In this document: piece after piece, positions 26,945 through 36,602 of the stretch
Numbering within the stretch: position 1 is the first letter of the stretch
Layout of the letters: each line of letters starts with the position of its first letter
Assembly: GCF_000735365.1 (NCBI RefSeq)
Contig: NZ_JMPL01000006.1
Coordinates: 1 to 64,000 of the forward strand
Reading direction: 5' to 3'
From: Kluyvera ascorbata ATCC 33433
GTDB lineage: Bacteria; Pseudomonadota; Gammaproteobacteria; Enterobacterales; Enterobacteriaceae
DNA: 64,000 bases
The notes under the pieces: model-generated
What the model saw: the letters and a program-made list of their open reading frames with translations, nothing else
The model's database searches: none
Told to the model about the DNA's origin: nothing
Made by a program: the position numbers and the translations under genes

Positions 26945-26979
26945 TAAAAAACAACAAGGCGGGAGAGATTCCCGCCTTG
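26945..26979 (-). terminator. dksA terminator in front of gluQ
   Basis: 10-bp perfect stem CAAGGCGGGA/TCCCGCCTTG (26955-26964 with 26970-26979), with a T-rich tail on the minus strand. A terminator in this position limits gluQ transcription in E. coli and Shigella. Confidence 0.88.
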
Positions 26980-27001
26980 AAGATAGAGAGTTAGCGTTCT
27001 C

Positions 27002-27457
27002 TTAACCTGCCATCTGCTTTTCGCGGATTTCTGCCAGCGTTTTGCAGTCAATGCACAGGTCAGCCGTCGGACGTGCTTCCAGACGACGAATACCAATTTC
27101 AACACCACATGATTCGCAGTAGCCGAAATCTTCATCTTCGACTTTCTTCAACGTCTTCTCGATCTTTTTGATCAGCTTACGTTCACGATCGCGGTTACGC
27201 AGTTCGAGGCTGAACTCTTCTTCCTGCGCGGCACGGTCTACCGGGTCCGGGAAGTTTGCAGCTTCGTCCTGCATGTGAGTAACGGTGCGATCGACTTCAT
27301 CCCTAAGTTGATTACGCCATGCTTCAAGAATACGTCGGAAGTGCGCCAGTTGGGCTTCGTTCATATACTCTTCGCCCGGTTTCACCTGGTACGGCTCCAC
27401 CCCTGCGATGGACAGAATACTCAGGGACGATGTTTTACGGTTTTGCCCTTCTTGCAT
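27002..27457 (-). CDS. dksA: RNA polymerase-binding transcription factor DksA
   Basis: 151 aa from ATG 27457 ([11 protein letters not shown]), the E. coli length. It works with ppGpp in the RNA polymerase secondary channel to repress rRNA and activate amino-acid promoters. The coiled-coil tip DPVDRA (D71, D74, A76) is intact, and the zinc finger has all four cysteines (C114, C117, C135, C138). GGAG precedes the start. An upstream in-frame start (adding six residues) is not used. Confidence 0.98.
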   Translation of the reverse strand: MQEGQNRKTSSLSILSIAGVEPYQVKPGEEYMNEAQLAHFRRILEAWRNQLRDEVDRTVTHMQDEAANFPDPVDRAAQEEEFSLELRNRDRERKLIKKIEKTLKKVEDEDFGYCESCGVEIGIRRLEARPTADLCIDCKTLAEIREKQMAG

Positions 27458-27613
27458 GTTGTTTCTCCTTAACACGCACTATCGATCCCCGTGTTCGGGG
27501 GAAAAATCAGGCCGCTATAAATAACAGATGCTTTTCCACATGGCAATTATCTAAACGTAACACTTGACAATGCTGTGAGGAAAAGCGTATTTGCGCCGCA
27601 GCCCGAACACTTT

Positions 27614-28336
27614 CTATGCAGATACCCCCGGTGATAACGCAATGGGTAACGGCGATATCAGAGTCATATTATCGGCAGAAAGTTCCGCTTTATAAGCCAA
27701 AATCTCCACCCCCTGTTTTTGTGCTTCAATAAGCAGTTGTGCATATTTAGCATCAATATGGTGTGCAGGAGAGAAATATTCAATGGCTGAGTGCAAGATA
27801 GTAAACAGTAAAACAGCGCGTTCGCCGCTAGCGACTACGCCCATCAGCTCGCGTAAATGCTTCTGTCCGCGCACGGTCACCGCATCCGGAAAGTAGCCAA
27901 ATTCATTTTCCGCAAGTGTGACTGACTTCACTTCAATATAGCAGTTGGGACGATCATCTGCCTGTAACATGATGTCGATTCTGCTGTTTTCTTCGCCGTA
28001 TTTCACTTCGCTTTTCAGGATGTTGTAGCCGGTCAGCTCGGGGATACTATTGGCCTGAATGGCCTCTTTTGCCAGCGTATTTGCCCGTAGCGTATTGACG
28101 CAGATGAACGCCCCTTTTTGTGTTTGAGTTAATTCCCACGTATGTGGATATTTCCGTTTGGTATTTTCTGAAGTGGAGTACCAAACGGTATCGCCTGGCG
28201 TGGCGCAACCGGTCATCGCGCCGGTATTTGGGCAGTGCAGCGTGAAGGTTTCACCTTCCGGCGTGACGACATCGGCGAGGAAGCGTTTGTAGCGTTGAAT
28301 CAGCGTGGCGTGCTTGAGCGGTGGCGTAAACTTCAT
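27614..28336 (-). CDS. sfsA: Sugar fermentation stimulation protein homologue SfsA
   Basis: 240 aa, six residues longer than E. coli SfsA at the C terminus. An OB-fold-like N terminus ([13 protein letters not shown]) is followed by a nuclease-like fold with [17 protein letters not shown] and [10 protein letters not shown], the acidic residues of which resemble a PD-(D/E)xK site. Reported as a DNA-binding protein affecting maltose metabolism; the molecular role is unsettled. Twelve bp downstream of thpR, so probably cotranscribed. Confidence 0.95.
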   Translation of the reverse strand: MKFTPPLKHATLIQRYKRFLADVVTPEGETFTLHCPNTGAMTGCATPGDTVWYSTSENTKRKYPHTWELTQTQKGAFICVNTLRANTLAKEAIQANSIPELTGYNILKSEVKYGEENSRIDIMLQADDRPNCYIEVKSVTLAENEFGYFPDAVTVRGQKHLRELMGVVASGERAVLLFTILHSAIEYFSPAHHIDAKYAQLLIEAQKQGVEILAYKAELSADNMTLISPLPIALSPGVSA

Positions 28337-28348
28337 ACGTTTTCCTTA

Positions 28349-28882
28349 TTATGATTCGTTGAGCGTCCAGCGCTGTAATGGCGTGTATTTTGTGCGTCCC
28401 CGGACAAAGCGTGATTCGTAGAGCACAAATTCGGTCACCGGAAACGTCCAGAGAAAGCCGGGTGCGGGGATAGGCACCGCCTGTGCGGCGTTGCGCAGCA
28501 GCGTCAGGTGCGGGTGAAACGGCTGCGGGCTTTGATAACAGCCGCTGCGGGCGGCCTGAGCGCGAAGCATATTGGCGAGCTGTAGCAGCCCGCGCGGCGG
28601 CTGACGCGTACCAAGCCATACGACGCGGGAGCGCAGCCACTGTCCGGCATCATCCAGATTCAGCGTAAAACCCGGCTGACGGATACGTCCTGCCATGGCG
28701 GCCAGCGCACGCTGCTTTTCCTCGCTCACGTCCCCCAGAAACGCCAGCGTGATGTGCAGATTAGCCGCGACGACGGGTATCCCGGCATCGGCAGGGAAAT
28801 TATCGGCACGCCACTGCACCAGCTGCTTCTGGATAGGCTTTGGGATCTCAACGGCGAAAAACAGCCTTTTTGACTCTGACAT
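28349..28882 (-). CDS. thpR: RNA 2',3'-cyclic phosphodiesterase (2H family, LigT)
   Basis: 177 aa from ATG 28882 (MSESKRLFFAVEIP). Both catalytic HxT motifs of the 2H phosphoesterases are visible: HIT at 43-45 and HLT at 125-127. It opens 2',3'-cyclic phosphates and can ligate tRNA halves through a 2'-5' bond. Divergent from hrpB with a 73-bp gap; longer upstream frames run across that promoter region and are not credible. Confidence 0.95.
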   Translation of the reverse strand: MSESKRLFFAVEIPKPIQKQLVQWRADNFPADAGIPVVAANLHITLAFLGDVSEEKQRALAAMAGRIRQPGFTLNLDDAGQWLRSRVVWLGTRQPPRGLLQLANMLRAQAARSGCYQSPQPFHPHLTLLRNAAQAVPIPAPGFLWTFPVTEFVLYESRFVRGRTKYTPLQRWTLNES

Positions 28883-28955
28883 GGTGGGGACTCGGTTATG
28901 AATTGAGGCGATGCTACAATGTCCGCCGTTTAATGTTAACCCTCTGGAGCCATTC

Positions 28956-31385
28956 GTGTCCCTGTTGCCGGTCGCAAGCATCCTTCCTCAACTCCTTCAT
29001 GCCTTACAGCAATCGCCCCAGGTGCTGCTGAACGCGCCAACGGGTGCGGGTAAATCCACCTGGCTGCCGCTACAAATTTTACGCGACGGCGGCATCAACG
29101 GGCGCATTTTGCTGCTGGAGCCGCGGCGTCTGGCGGCCCGCAACGTCGCGCAGCGCCTGGCTGAGCTGCTGGGTGAGAAGCCAGGGGAAACGGTCGGCTA
29201 CCGTATGCGTGCGGAAACCTGCGTGGGGCCAGCTACCCAGTTAGAGGTCGTGACCGAAGGGATCCTGACGCGTATGATCCAGCACGATCCCGAGCTGTCG
29301 GGCGTGGGGCTGGTGATCCTCGATGAATTTCACGAACGCAGCCTACAGGCCGACCTCGCGCTGGCGCTGCTGCTGGATGTTCAGCAGGGGCTTCGCGATG
29401 ATCTCAAGCTGCTGATCATGTCGGCCACCCTCGATAACGACAAGCTTCAACGCCTGCTCCCGGATGCGCCTGTGGTAATTTCCGAAGGTCGTGCGTTTGC
29501 GGTGGATCGTCGCTATCAGTCGCTGCCCGCGCACCAGCGCTTTGATGAGGCGGTGGCTATCGCCACGGCAGAACTGCTGCGCAATGAAAGCGGTTCGCTG
29601 CTGCTCTTTTTACCCGGCGTGGGTGAAATTCAGCGGGTGCAGAACCATCTGGCTGAGCGCGTGGCCGATGACGTCCTGCTCTGTCCTCTATACGGCGCAC
29701 TGCCGCTCAGCGAGCAGCGCCGGGCGATACTTCCCGCGCCGCAGGGCAAGCGGAAGGTAGTGCTGGCGACCAATATTGCTGAAACCAGCTTGACCATCGA
29801 AGGTATCCGCTTAGTGGTGGATAGCGCCCAGGAGCGCGTAGCGCGCTTTGATGTGCGCAGCGGACTGACGCGCCTGATAACCCAGCGCGTCAGTCAGGCC
29901 TCAATGACCCAGCGCGCCGGGCGTGCGGGGCGTCTGGAGCCCGGCGTGTGCGTGCATCTGCTGGCAAAAGATCAGGCCGAGCGTGCGACGGCGCAGAGCG
30001 AAGCGGAAATTTTGCAAAGCGATCTCTCCTCGCTGCTGCTCGAACTTTTGCAATGGGGTTGTAACGACCCGTCGCAGCTGAGCTGGCTGGATACGCCTCC
30101 TGCGGTGAACCTGGCTGCGGCGCGTCGTCTGTTAACGCAGCTTGGGGCGCTGGCCGACGAGCGCTTAACGGCGAAAGGGCAGAAAATGGCGGCGCTGGGG
30201 AACGATCCACGCCTTGCGGCGATGCTGGTGGCGGCAGATAGCGACGATGAAGTCGCTACGGCGGCACGGTTGACGGCCATTCTGGAAGAGCCCCCACGCG
30301 GCGGCAGCGGCGATCTCATGCAGGCTTTTACCCGTTCGCAGGGGGCGTGGCAGCAGCGTAGCCAACAGCTCTGTAAGCGCCTGAATCGCCGGGCCGGGCA
30401 GCCGGACAGCGACGCGATTCCCGCGCTGCTGGCACAGGGTTTCCCCGATCGTATCGCCCGCCGACGCGGGCAGGAAGGGCGCTACCAGCTTGCCAACGGC
30501 ATGGGGGCGATGCTAGACGCCGACGATGCGTTGAATCGCCACGAGTGGCTGATTGCGCCGCTGCTGTTACAGGGCAATGCCTCGCCAGATGCGCGAATCT
30601 TGCAAGCCTGCGCGCTGGATATTGATGCGCTGGTGGCGCGCTGCCCGCAGCTGATTCAACAATCTGACACCATTGAATGGGATGATACCCAGGGCACGCT
30701 GAAAGCGCTGCGCCGAAGCCAGATTGGCCAGCTAACGCTAAGCGTGCGTCCGCTGGCGAAACCGTCGGAAGAGGAACTGCATCGGGCGATGCTCACCGGT
30801 ATTCGCGAGAAAGGATTAAGCGTGCTCAACTGGACGAACGAAGCGGAACAGCTACGCTTGCGTCTACAGTGCGCCGCGCGCTGGCTGCCGGAAGATGCCT
30901 GGCCAGCGGTAGATGACGCGTCGCTTTTGGCAGCGCTGGAAAGCTGGCTGCTGCCGCATATGAGCGGCGTTCACTCGTTGCGCGGATTGAAATCGCTGGA
31001 TATTCACCAGGCGCTGCTCGAGTGGTTGCCCTGGTCATTACGACAACGTCTGGTGAGTTTGCTGCCAACTCATTACACTGTGCCTACAGGAAGCCGGATT
31101 GCCATTCGCTATGATGATGAAAATCCTCCGGCTTTGGCGGTGCGTATGCAGGAGATGTTTGGTGAGGCCAGCACGCCGACGATTGCCGAAGGGCGGGTTG
31201 CGCTGGTGCTGGAACTGCTCTCACCGGCGCAGCGCCCGCTGCAAATTACGCGTGATTTAAGCGCGTTCTGGCAGGGCGCGTACCGGGAAGTGCAAAAAGA
31301 GATGAAGGGGCGCTATCCGAAGCACGTCTGGCCGGACGATCCGGCAAACACCGCGCCAACGCGGCGGACGAAAAAGTATTCGTGA
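28956..31385 (+). CDS. hrpB: ATP-dependent DExH-box RNA helicase HrpB
   Basis: 809 aa from GTG 28956, which has TGGAG six bases upstream and gives exactly the E. coli length. Walker A APTGAGKST at 27-35; the DEFH box (DEAH-type) lies near residue 120, SAT motif in LLIMSATLDN, and motif VI QRAGRAGR. The C-terminal HrpB domain ends PANTAPTRRTKKYS, as in the family. Cellular substrate not established; the gene is not essential in E. coli. Confidence 0.96.
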   Translation: MSLLPVASILPQLLHALQQSPQVLLNAPTGAGKSTWLPLQILRDGGINGRILLLEPRRLAARNVAQRLAELLGEKPGETVGYRMRAETCVGPATQLEVVTEGILTRMIQHDPELSGVGLVILDEFHERSLQADLALALLLDVQQGLRDDLKLLIMSATLDNDKLQRLLPDAPVVISEGRAFAVDRRYQSLPAHQRFDEAVAIATAELLRNESGSLLLFLPGVGEIQRVQNHLAERVADDVLLCPLYGALPLSEQRRAILPAPQGKRKVVLATNIAETSLTIEGIRLVVDSAQERVARFDVRSGLTRLITQRVSQASMTQRAGRAGRLEPGVCVHLLAKDQAERATAQSEAEILQSDLSSLLLELLQWGCNDPSQLSWLDTPPAVNLAAARRLLTQLGALADERLTAKGQKMAALGNDPRLAAMLVAADSDDEVATAARLTAILEEPPRGGSGDLMQAFTRSQGAWQQRSQQLCKRLNRRAGQPDSDAIPALLAQGFPDRIARRRGQEGRYQLANGMGAMLDADDALNRHEWLIAPLLLQGNASPDARILQACALDIDALVARCPQLIQQSDTIEWDDTQGTLKALRRSQIGQLTLSVRPLAKPSEEELHRAMLTGIREKGLSVLNWTNEAEQLRLRLQCAARWLPEDAWPAVDDASLLAALESWLLPHMSGVHSLRGLKSLDIHQALLEWLPWSLRQRLVSLLPTHYTVPTGSRIAIRYDDENPPALAVRMQEMFGEASTPTIAEGRVALVLELLSPAQRPLQITRDLSAFWQGAYREVQKEMKGRYPKHVWPDDPANTAPTRRTKKYS

Positions 31386-31391
31386 TTTTCT

Positions 31392-31489
31392 CCCTCTCCC
31401 TGTGGGAGAGGGAACGTGTTGCATAAAATTGAGAGATATCTTCTTCTGTCTCGTGACAGAAGAATTGAGAATCAGGCCTTTATGCCTGA
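31392..31489 (+). promoter_or_regulatory. Three tandem hairpins upstream of mrcB
   Basis: The 122-bp hrpB-mrcB gap carries three perfect inverted repeats: CCCTCTCCC/GGGAGAGGG (31392-31412), TTCTTCTGTC/GACAGAAGAA (31441-31464) and TCAGGC/GCCTGA (31472-31489). The first may end hrpB transcription. The last ends 18 bp before the mrcB start. Confidence 0.6.
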
Positions 31490-31507
31490 ATGTTGCGGAG
31501 AGAAAGC

Positions 31508-34045
31508 ATGGCGGGGAATGACCGCGAGCCGATTGGACGTAAAGGCAAGCCTGCACGTCCGGCAAAGCAAAAGGTAAGCCGTCGACAGCTCAGAGATGAT
31601 GAGTATGACGACGATTATGATGATGATGGCTATGACGATGAAAAGCCTCGCTCGCGTAAAGGCGGCGGAAAGGGCAAGAAACCGCGCGGCAAACACCGCT
31701 GGTTCTGGTTCCTGGTAAAGCTGGGCATCGTTTTTGCCGTGCTGATGGCCATTTATGGCGTCTATCTGGATCAAAAAATCCGCAGCCGCATTGACGGTAA
31801 AGTCTGGCAGCTTCCGGCGGCGGTTTATGGCCGCATGGTGAGCCTTGAGCCGGATATGCCGATCAGCAAAAAAGAGATGGTGCAGCTGCTGACGGCGACC
31901 CAGTATCGCCAGGTCACGGCGATGACGCGGCCCGGTGAATTCACCGTGCAGGCGAACAGCATTGAGATGATCCGTCGCCCGTTCGATTTCCCGGATAGTA
32001 AAGAAGGGCAGGTGCGCGCGCGTCTGACCTTCTCTGGCGATCACCTGGAAACCATCGAGAACCTGGACAGCAACCGCCAGTTCGGTTTCTTCCGCCTCGA
32101 TCCGCGCCTTATCACCATGATGTCCTCGCCAAACGGCGAGCAGCGTCTGTTTGTGCCGCGCAGTGGCTTCCCGGATCTGCTGATCGATACGCTTATCGCG
32201 ACCGAAGACCGTCACTTCTACGAGCATGACGGTATTAGCTTCTACTCAATGGGACGCGCAGTGCTGGCGAACCTGACCGCCGGTAGAACGGTGCAGGGGG
32301 CAAGTACGCTGACCCAGCAACTGGTGAAGAACCTGTTCCTCTCCAGCGAGCGTTCCTACTGGCGTAAGGCGAACGAAGCCTACATGGCGCTGATCATGGA
32401 CGCCCGCTACAGCAAAGACCGCATTCTTGAGCTGTATATGAACGAGGTGTACCTCGGTCAGAGCGGCGACAATGAAATCCGCGGCTTCCCGCTGGCGAGC
32501 CTGTACTACTTTGGTCGTCCGGTGGAAGAGCTGAGCCTTGACCAGCAGGCGCTGCTGGTGGGCATGGTGAAAGGGGCATCGGTTTACAACCCGTGGCGTA
32601 ACCCGAAACTGGCGCTGGAGCGTCGTAACCTGGTCCTGCGCCTGCTGCAACAGCAGAAGGTCATCGATCAAGAGCTTTACGACATGCTGAGTGCGCGTCC
32701 GCTGGGCGTACAGCCACGCGGCGGGGTGATTTCACCGCAGCCAGCGTTTATGCAAATGGTGCGTCAGGAATTGCAGGCTAAGCTGGGCGATAAAGTGAAA
32801 GATCTCTCCGGCGTGAAGATCTTTACCACCTTCGACTCTGTGGCGCAGGATGCGGCAGAAAAAGCGGCAACCGACGGCATTCCGGTGCTGAAGAAACAGC
32901 GCAAACTCAGCGACCTTGAAACCGCAATGGTTGTGGTCGACCGCTTCAGCGGTGAAGTGCGGGCGATGGTTGGCGGTGCTGAACCGCAGTTTGCGGGCTA
33001 CAACCGTGCGATGCAGGCGCGTCGTTCGATTGGTTCTCTGGCTAAGCCAGCGACCTATCTAACGGCGTTAAGCCAGCCGAACCAGTATCGTCTGAACACC
33101 TGGATTGCCGATGCGCCAATTGCGCTGCGACAGCCGAATGGTCAAGTATGGTCACCGCAGAACGATGACCGTCGCTATAGCGGTCAGGTGATGCTGGTGG
33201 ATGCGCTGACGCGTTCCATGAACGTGCCAACCGTTAACCTCGGTATGGCGCTGGGTCTGCCAGCGGTCACCGATACCTGGCTGAAACTGGGCGCGCCGAA
33301 AGATCAGCTTAACGCCGTTCCGGCGATGCTGCTGGGGGCGCTGAACCTGACGCCGATTGAAGTGGCGCAGGCGTTCCAGACCATCGCCAGCGGCGGTAAC
33401 CGTGCGCCATTATCGGCGCTGCGTTCGGTGATTGCGGAAGACGGTACCGTGCTGTACCAGAGCTACCCGCAGGCTGAACGTGCCGTTCCGGCGCAGGCGG
33501 CTTATCTGACGCTGTGGACCATGCAGCAGGTTGTGCAGCGCGGTACTGGTCGTCAGCTGGGTGCGAAATACCCGAACCTGCATCTGGCAGGGAAAACCGG
33601 GACCACCAACAACAACGTCGATACCTGGTTTGCCGGGATTGACGGTCGTGAAGTGGTGATCACCTGGGTAGGCCGCGATAATAACCAGCCAACCAAGCTG
33701 TACGGTGCCAGCGGTGCGATGTCCATCTACCAGCGTTATCTGGAAACCCAGTCGCCTATCGCGCTGGATCTGACGCCGCCGGAAGATGTGGTGAACATGG
33801 GCGTGGACGACGGCGGTAACTTCGTCTGCGGCGGCGGGGGCACGCGTATGCTGCCGGTCTGGACAACCGATCCGGATTCGCTCTGTCAGCAGAGCCAGCA
33901 GGCTATCGAGCAGCAGCAGTCAGCGAACCCGTTTGACTCGTCTTCTTCACAACCGCAGCAGCAGCAACAGCAGCCGCCAGCGCAGGAGAAGAAAGACAGC
34001 GACGGCGTAGCGGGCTGGATTAAGGATATGTTCGGCGGCAACTAA
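31508..34045 (+). CDS. mrcB: Penicillin-binding protein 1B (bifunctional)
   Basis: 845 aa from ATG 31508 ([14 protein letters not shown]), preceded by GGAGAG; E. coli PBP1B is 844 aa. A cytoplasmic, highly charged tail with DDD-Y repeats (28-46) leads to a transmembrane helix (about 65-85). Then come the UB2H domain, the GT51 glycosyltransferase ([27 protein letters not shown]) and the transpeptidase domain with SxxK ([11 protein letters not shown]), SMN and KTGTTNN. A glutamine-rich stretch precedes the C terminus. Polymerises and cross-links peptidoglycan; partner of lipoprotein LpoB. An internal Met near residue 46 could give the short gamma form known in E. coli. Confidence 0.98.
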   Translation: MAGNDREPIGRKGKPARPAKQKVSRRQLRDDEYDDDYDDDGYDDEKPRSRKGGGKGKKPRGKHRWFWFLVKLGIVFAVLMAIYGVYLDQKIRSRIDGKVWQLPAAVYGRMVSLEPDMPISKKEMVQLLTATQYRQVTAMTRPGEFTVQANSIEMIRRPFDFPDSKEGQVRARLTFSGDHLETIENLDSNRQFGFFRLDPRLITMMSSPNGEQRLFVPRSGFPDLLIDTLIATEDRHFYEHDGISFYSMGRAVLANLTAGRTVQGASTLTQQLVKNLFLSSERSYWRKANEAYMALIMDARYSKDRILELYMNEVYLGQSGDNEIRGFPLASLYYFGRPVEELSLDQQALLVGMVKGASVYNPWRNPKLALERRNLVLRLLQQQKVIDQELYDMLSARPLGVQPRGGVISPQPAFMQMVRQELQAKLGDKVKDLSGVKIFTTFDSVAQDAAEKAATDGIPVLKKQRKLSDLETAMVVVDRFSGEVRAMVGGAEPQFAGYNRAMQARRSIGSLAKPATYLTALSQPNQYRLNTWIADAPIALRQPNGQVWSPQNDDRRYSGQVMLVDALTRSMNVPTVNLGMALGLPAVTDTWLKLGAPKDQLNAVPAMLLGALNLTPIEVAQAFQTIASGGNRAPLSALRSVIAEDGTVLYQSYPQAERAVPAQAAYLTLWTMQQVVQRGTGRQLGAKYPNLHLAGKTGTTNNNVDTWFAGIDGREVVITWVGRDNNQPTKLYGASGAMSIYQRYLETQSPIALDLTPPEDVVNMGVDDGGNFVCGGGGTRMLPVWTTDPDSLCQQSQQAIEQQQSANPFDSSSSQPQQQQQQPPAQEKKDSDGVAGWIKDMFGGN

Positions 34046-34071
34046 AGTTGCACCCGGCATTATACCCAGCT

Positions 34072-34106
34072 GTAGCCCGGACGAGGCGTTTACGCCGACT
34101 CCGGGA
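34072..34106. repeat. REP unit after mrcB
   Basis: Single REP arm gtagcccggacgaggcgtttacgccgactccggg 26 bp after the mrcB stop, matching the type seen at 9766 and 43756. Confidence 0.75.
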
Positions 34107-34144
34107 TAGCTCGGTGCCAATCACAGCATCACCGTATCAGTACT

Positions 34145-34174
34145 AAGCCCCAGCCTTGCGCAGGGGCTTTTTTA
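34145..34174 (+). terminator. mrcB terminator
   Basis: 7-bp stem AAGCCCC/GGGGCTT (34145-34151 with 34163-34169) followed by a T run. It separates mrcB from fhuA. Confidence 0.8.
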
Positions 34175-34300
34175 TCCCTAAGTTTTTTCTTTTTCTTAAC
34201 GCCATTATTTCATCTGTTTAATTCTTAACCCCTTAATTCTGGTAGGGACTTATATCGCTTGCTATGCGTGCAATGCATGACCTATTATTCCCATCGTTAT

Positions 34301-34319
34301 AATAATAATTCTCGTTTAC
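34301..34319. promoter_or_regulatory. Putative Fur box upstream of fhuA
   Basis: AATAATAATTCTCGTTTAC; its reverse complement matches the 19-bp Fur consensus at 13 positions. It lies 31 bp before the fhuA ATG in an AT-rich promoter region, as expected for an iron-repressed siderophore receptor. Confidence 0.55.
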
Positions 34320-34349
34320 GTTATCATTCACTTCATCAGAGATATACCA

Positions 34350-36554
34350 ATGGCGCGTTTTAAAACTGCTCAGCCAACCCACTCGCTGCGTAAACTCGCG
34401 GTTGTAGTAGCCACGGCGGTTAGCGGCATGTCTGTTTATGCACAGGCTGCAGAAAAACCAAAAGAAGAAACCATCACCGTTACCGCAGCTCCGGCTGCTC
34501 AGGAAAGTGCCTGGGGTCCGGCGGCAACGATTGCGGCAAAACACTCTGCGACAGCAACCAAAACGGATACGCCGATTGAGAAGACTCCACAGTCTGTTTC
34601 GGTGATTACCCGTCAAGAGATGGATATCCGTCAGCCAGCGACGGTTAAAGATGCGATGGCCTATACGCCAAGCGTTTTCTCCACCCGCGGCAGCTCATCA
34701 ACTTATGATGTGGTTTCCATTCGTGGTTTTACCTCGCCGACGACGGTTAACACCAACCAGTATCTGGATGGTATGAAGCTTCAGGGCAATAACTACTCTG
34801 AAATTTCGATGGACCCGTATTTCCTGGAACGCGTTGAAGTGATGCGCGGGCCAACCTCTGTGCTGTATGGCAACAGCAACCCAGGCGGTATCGTGAGCAT
34901 GGTCAGCAAGCGCCCGACCACCGAACCGCTGCGCGAAATTCAGTTCAAGATGGGCACTGATAATCTCTGGCAGACCGGTTTTGACTTTAGTGATGCTATC
35001 GATGATGCAGGCGTATGGTCTTACCGTCTGACCGGTTTAGGCCGCAGCCAGGATGCGCAGCAGGATATGGCGAAATCGAGTCGTTACGCCATTGCACCGT
35101 CTTTCAGCTGGCGCCCGGATGATAAGACAGATTTCACTTTCCTGAGTAACTTCCAGAGCGATCCGGATGCGGGTTACTACGGCTGGCTGCCGCGTGAAGG
35201 TACAGTTGTTCCTTACGTTGACGCGAACGGCAATTCCCACAAGCTGCCGACCGACTTCAATGAAGGCGAGAAAGATAACAAAATGCAGCGCCGCCAGCAG
35301 ATGGTGGGCTACAGCTTCTCTCACGAGTTCAACGATACCTTCACCGTGCGCCAGAACCTGCGCTACGATCAAGTGAAAACTCTCTACCGTTCGGTATATG
35401 GTTATGGCTATATCAATCCTGGCCAGATCCAGCGCAAGTATGTGCGCTCTGACGAGAACCTCAATGCCTTCACTGTTGATACGCAGTTGCAGTCCAACTT
35501 CGCCACGGGCGATGTTGATCATACGCTGCTGACTGGCGTTGACTATTCTCGCATGCGTAACGATGTCGATGCGCTGTATGGCGATGCCAGTGCCCTGGAT
35601 ATGAGTAATCCGCAGTATGGCAATCCTGACGTCAAGATTACGTCTCACTATGCCGTACTTAACCGTATGGAGCAGACTGGTCTGTATGCGCAGGATCAGA
35701 TGGAGTGGAATAAATGGGTGCTGACGTTGGGCGGTCGTTATGACTATGCGATGGCTTCAACCCTGACCCGCTCCAGCAGCTCTCTGGCGCAGAATCACGA
35801 CCAGCAGTTCACTTGGCGTGGTGGTTTGAACTACCTGTTTGATAATGGTATTTCCCCGTATTTCAGCTATAGCGAATCTTTCGAACCGACTTCTGGCTCG
35901 ACCAAAGAAGGTAAGCCATTCGATCCTTCTCGTGGTAAGCAGTATGAAGCTGGCGTGAAGTACGTACCTAAAGATATGCCAGTCGTGTTGACCGCAGCGG
36001 TATATCAGTTAACCAAGAATAAGAACCTGACCTCCGATCCGAACGATACTACAGGCTGGTATAGCGTTCAGACTGGGGAAATTCGCTCTCGTGGTATTGA
36101 ATTAGAAGCGAAAGCAGCGGTTAACGAAAATATTAATGTGACGGCTGCCTATAGCTATACCGATGCCGAATACACTGAAGATACAACCTTCAATGGTCAG
36201 CGTCCGGCAGAAGTACCACGTAATCAGGCATCTCTGTGGACTGACTACACCTTCTACGATACGGCGTTGAGTGGCCTGACCTTCGGTGCGGGTGTGCGGT
36301 ATACCGGTTCAACCGTGAGCTACTACAAAAACGTGACTGCGCAGAAAAATGAAGCGTTTAACGTGGCCGGTTATACCGTAGCCGATGCAATGGTGAAATA
36401 CGATCTGGGCCGCTTCGGCCTGCCGGGTTCGTCTGTTGCCGTTAACGTCAATAACCTGTTCAACCGCGAATACGTCTCCAGCTGCTATAGCGAATATGCA
36501 TGCTACTGGGGCGCAGAGCGTCAGGTTGTTGCTACCGCAACGTTCCGTTTCTAA
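34350..36554 (+). CDS. fhuA: Ferrichrome outer-membrane transporter FhuA
   Basis: 734-aa TonB-dependent receptor (E. coli 747) for ferrichrome; in E. coli also a phage and albomycin receptor. Signal peptide ends at YAQA around residue 33. The TonB box ETITVTAA follows, then the plug domain (KTPQSVSVITRQEMD, SIRGF, ERVEVMRGPTSVLYGNSNPGGIV). The 22-strand barrel ends in a C-terminal phenylalanine (ATATFRF). The cysteine pair SSCYSEYACYW near the end matches the FhuA disulfide. The surface loops are where phage and colicin sensitivity would differ from E. coli. Confidence 0.97.
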   Translation: MARFKTAQPTHSLRKLAVVVATAVSGMSVYAQAAEKPKEETITVTAAPAAQESAWGPAATIAAKHSATATKTDTPIEKTPQSVSVITRQEMDIRQPATVKDAMAYTPSVFSTRGSSSTYDVVSIRGFTSPTTVNTNQYLDGMKLQGNNYSEISMDPYFLERVEVMRGPTSVLYGNSNPGGIVSMVSKRPTTEPLREIQFKMGTDNLWQTGFDFSDAIDDAGVWSYRLTGLGRSQDAQQDMAKSSRYAIAPSFSWRPDDKTDFTFLSNFQSDPDAGYYGWLPREGTVVPYVDANGNSHKLPTDFNEGEKDNKMQRRQQMVGYSFSHEFNDTFTVRQNLRYDQVKTLYRSVYGYGYINPGQIQRKYVRSDENLNAFTVDTQLQSNFATGDVDHTLLTGVDYSRMRNDVDALYGDASALDMSNPQYGNPDVKITSHYAVLNRMEQTGLYAQDQMEWNKWVLTLGGRYDYAMASTLTRSSSSLAQNHDQQFTWRGGLNYLFDNGISPYFSYSESFEPTSGSTKEGKPFDPSRGKQYEAGVKYVPKDMPVVLTAAVYQLTKNKNLTSDPNDTTGWYSVQTGEIRSRGIELEAKAAVNENINVTAAYSYTDAEYTEDTTFNGQRPAEVPRNQASLWTDYTFYDTALSGLTFGAGVRYTGSTVSYYKNVTAQKNEAFNVAGYTVADAMVKYDLGRFGLPGSSVAVNVNNLFNREYVSSCYSEYACYWGAERQVVATATFRF

Positions 36555-36563
36555 CCACCTCCA

Positions 36564-36587
36564 GGGCGCGGATTTTCCGCGCCCTTT
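36564..36587 (+). terminator. Attenuator hairpin between fhuA and fhuC
   Basis: Perfect 9-bp stem GGGCGCGGA/TCCGCGCCC with 3-nt loop and three T residues, ten bases after fhuA. It is likely to reduce transcription of fhuCDB relative to the receptor. Confidence 0.75.
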
Positions 36588-36602
36588 AACATGTTGACGG
36601 TT

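Noticed and set aside
27540-27600. TTGACA on the plus strand upstream of dksA as a promoter
   Set aside because: It would transcribe antisense into sfsA and has no good -10 at the right spacing.
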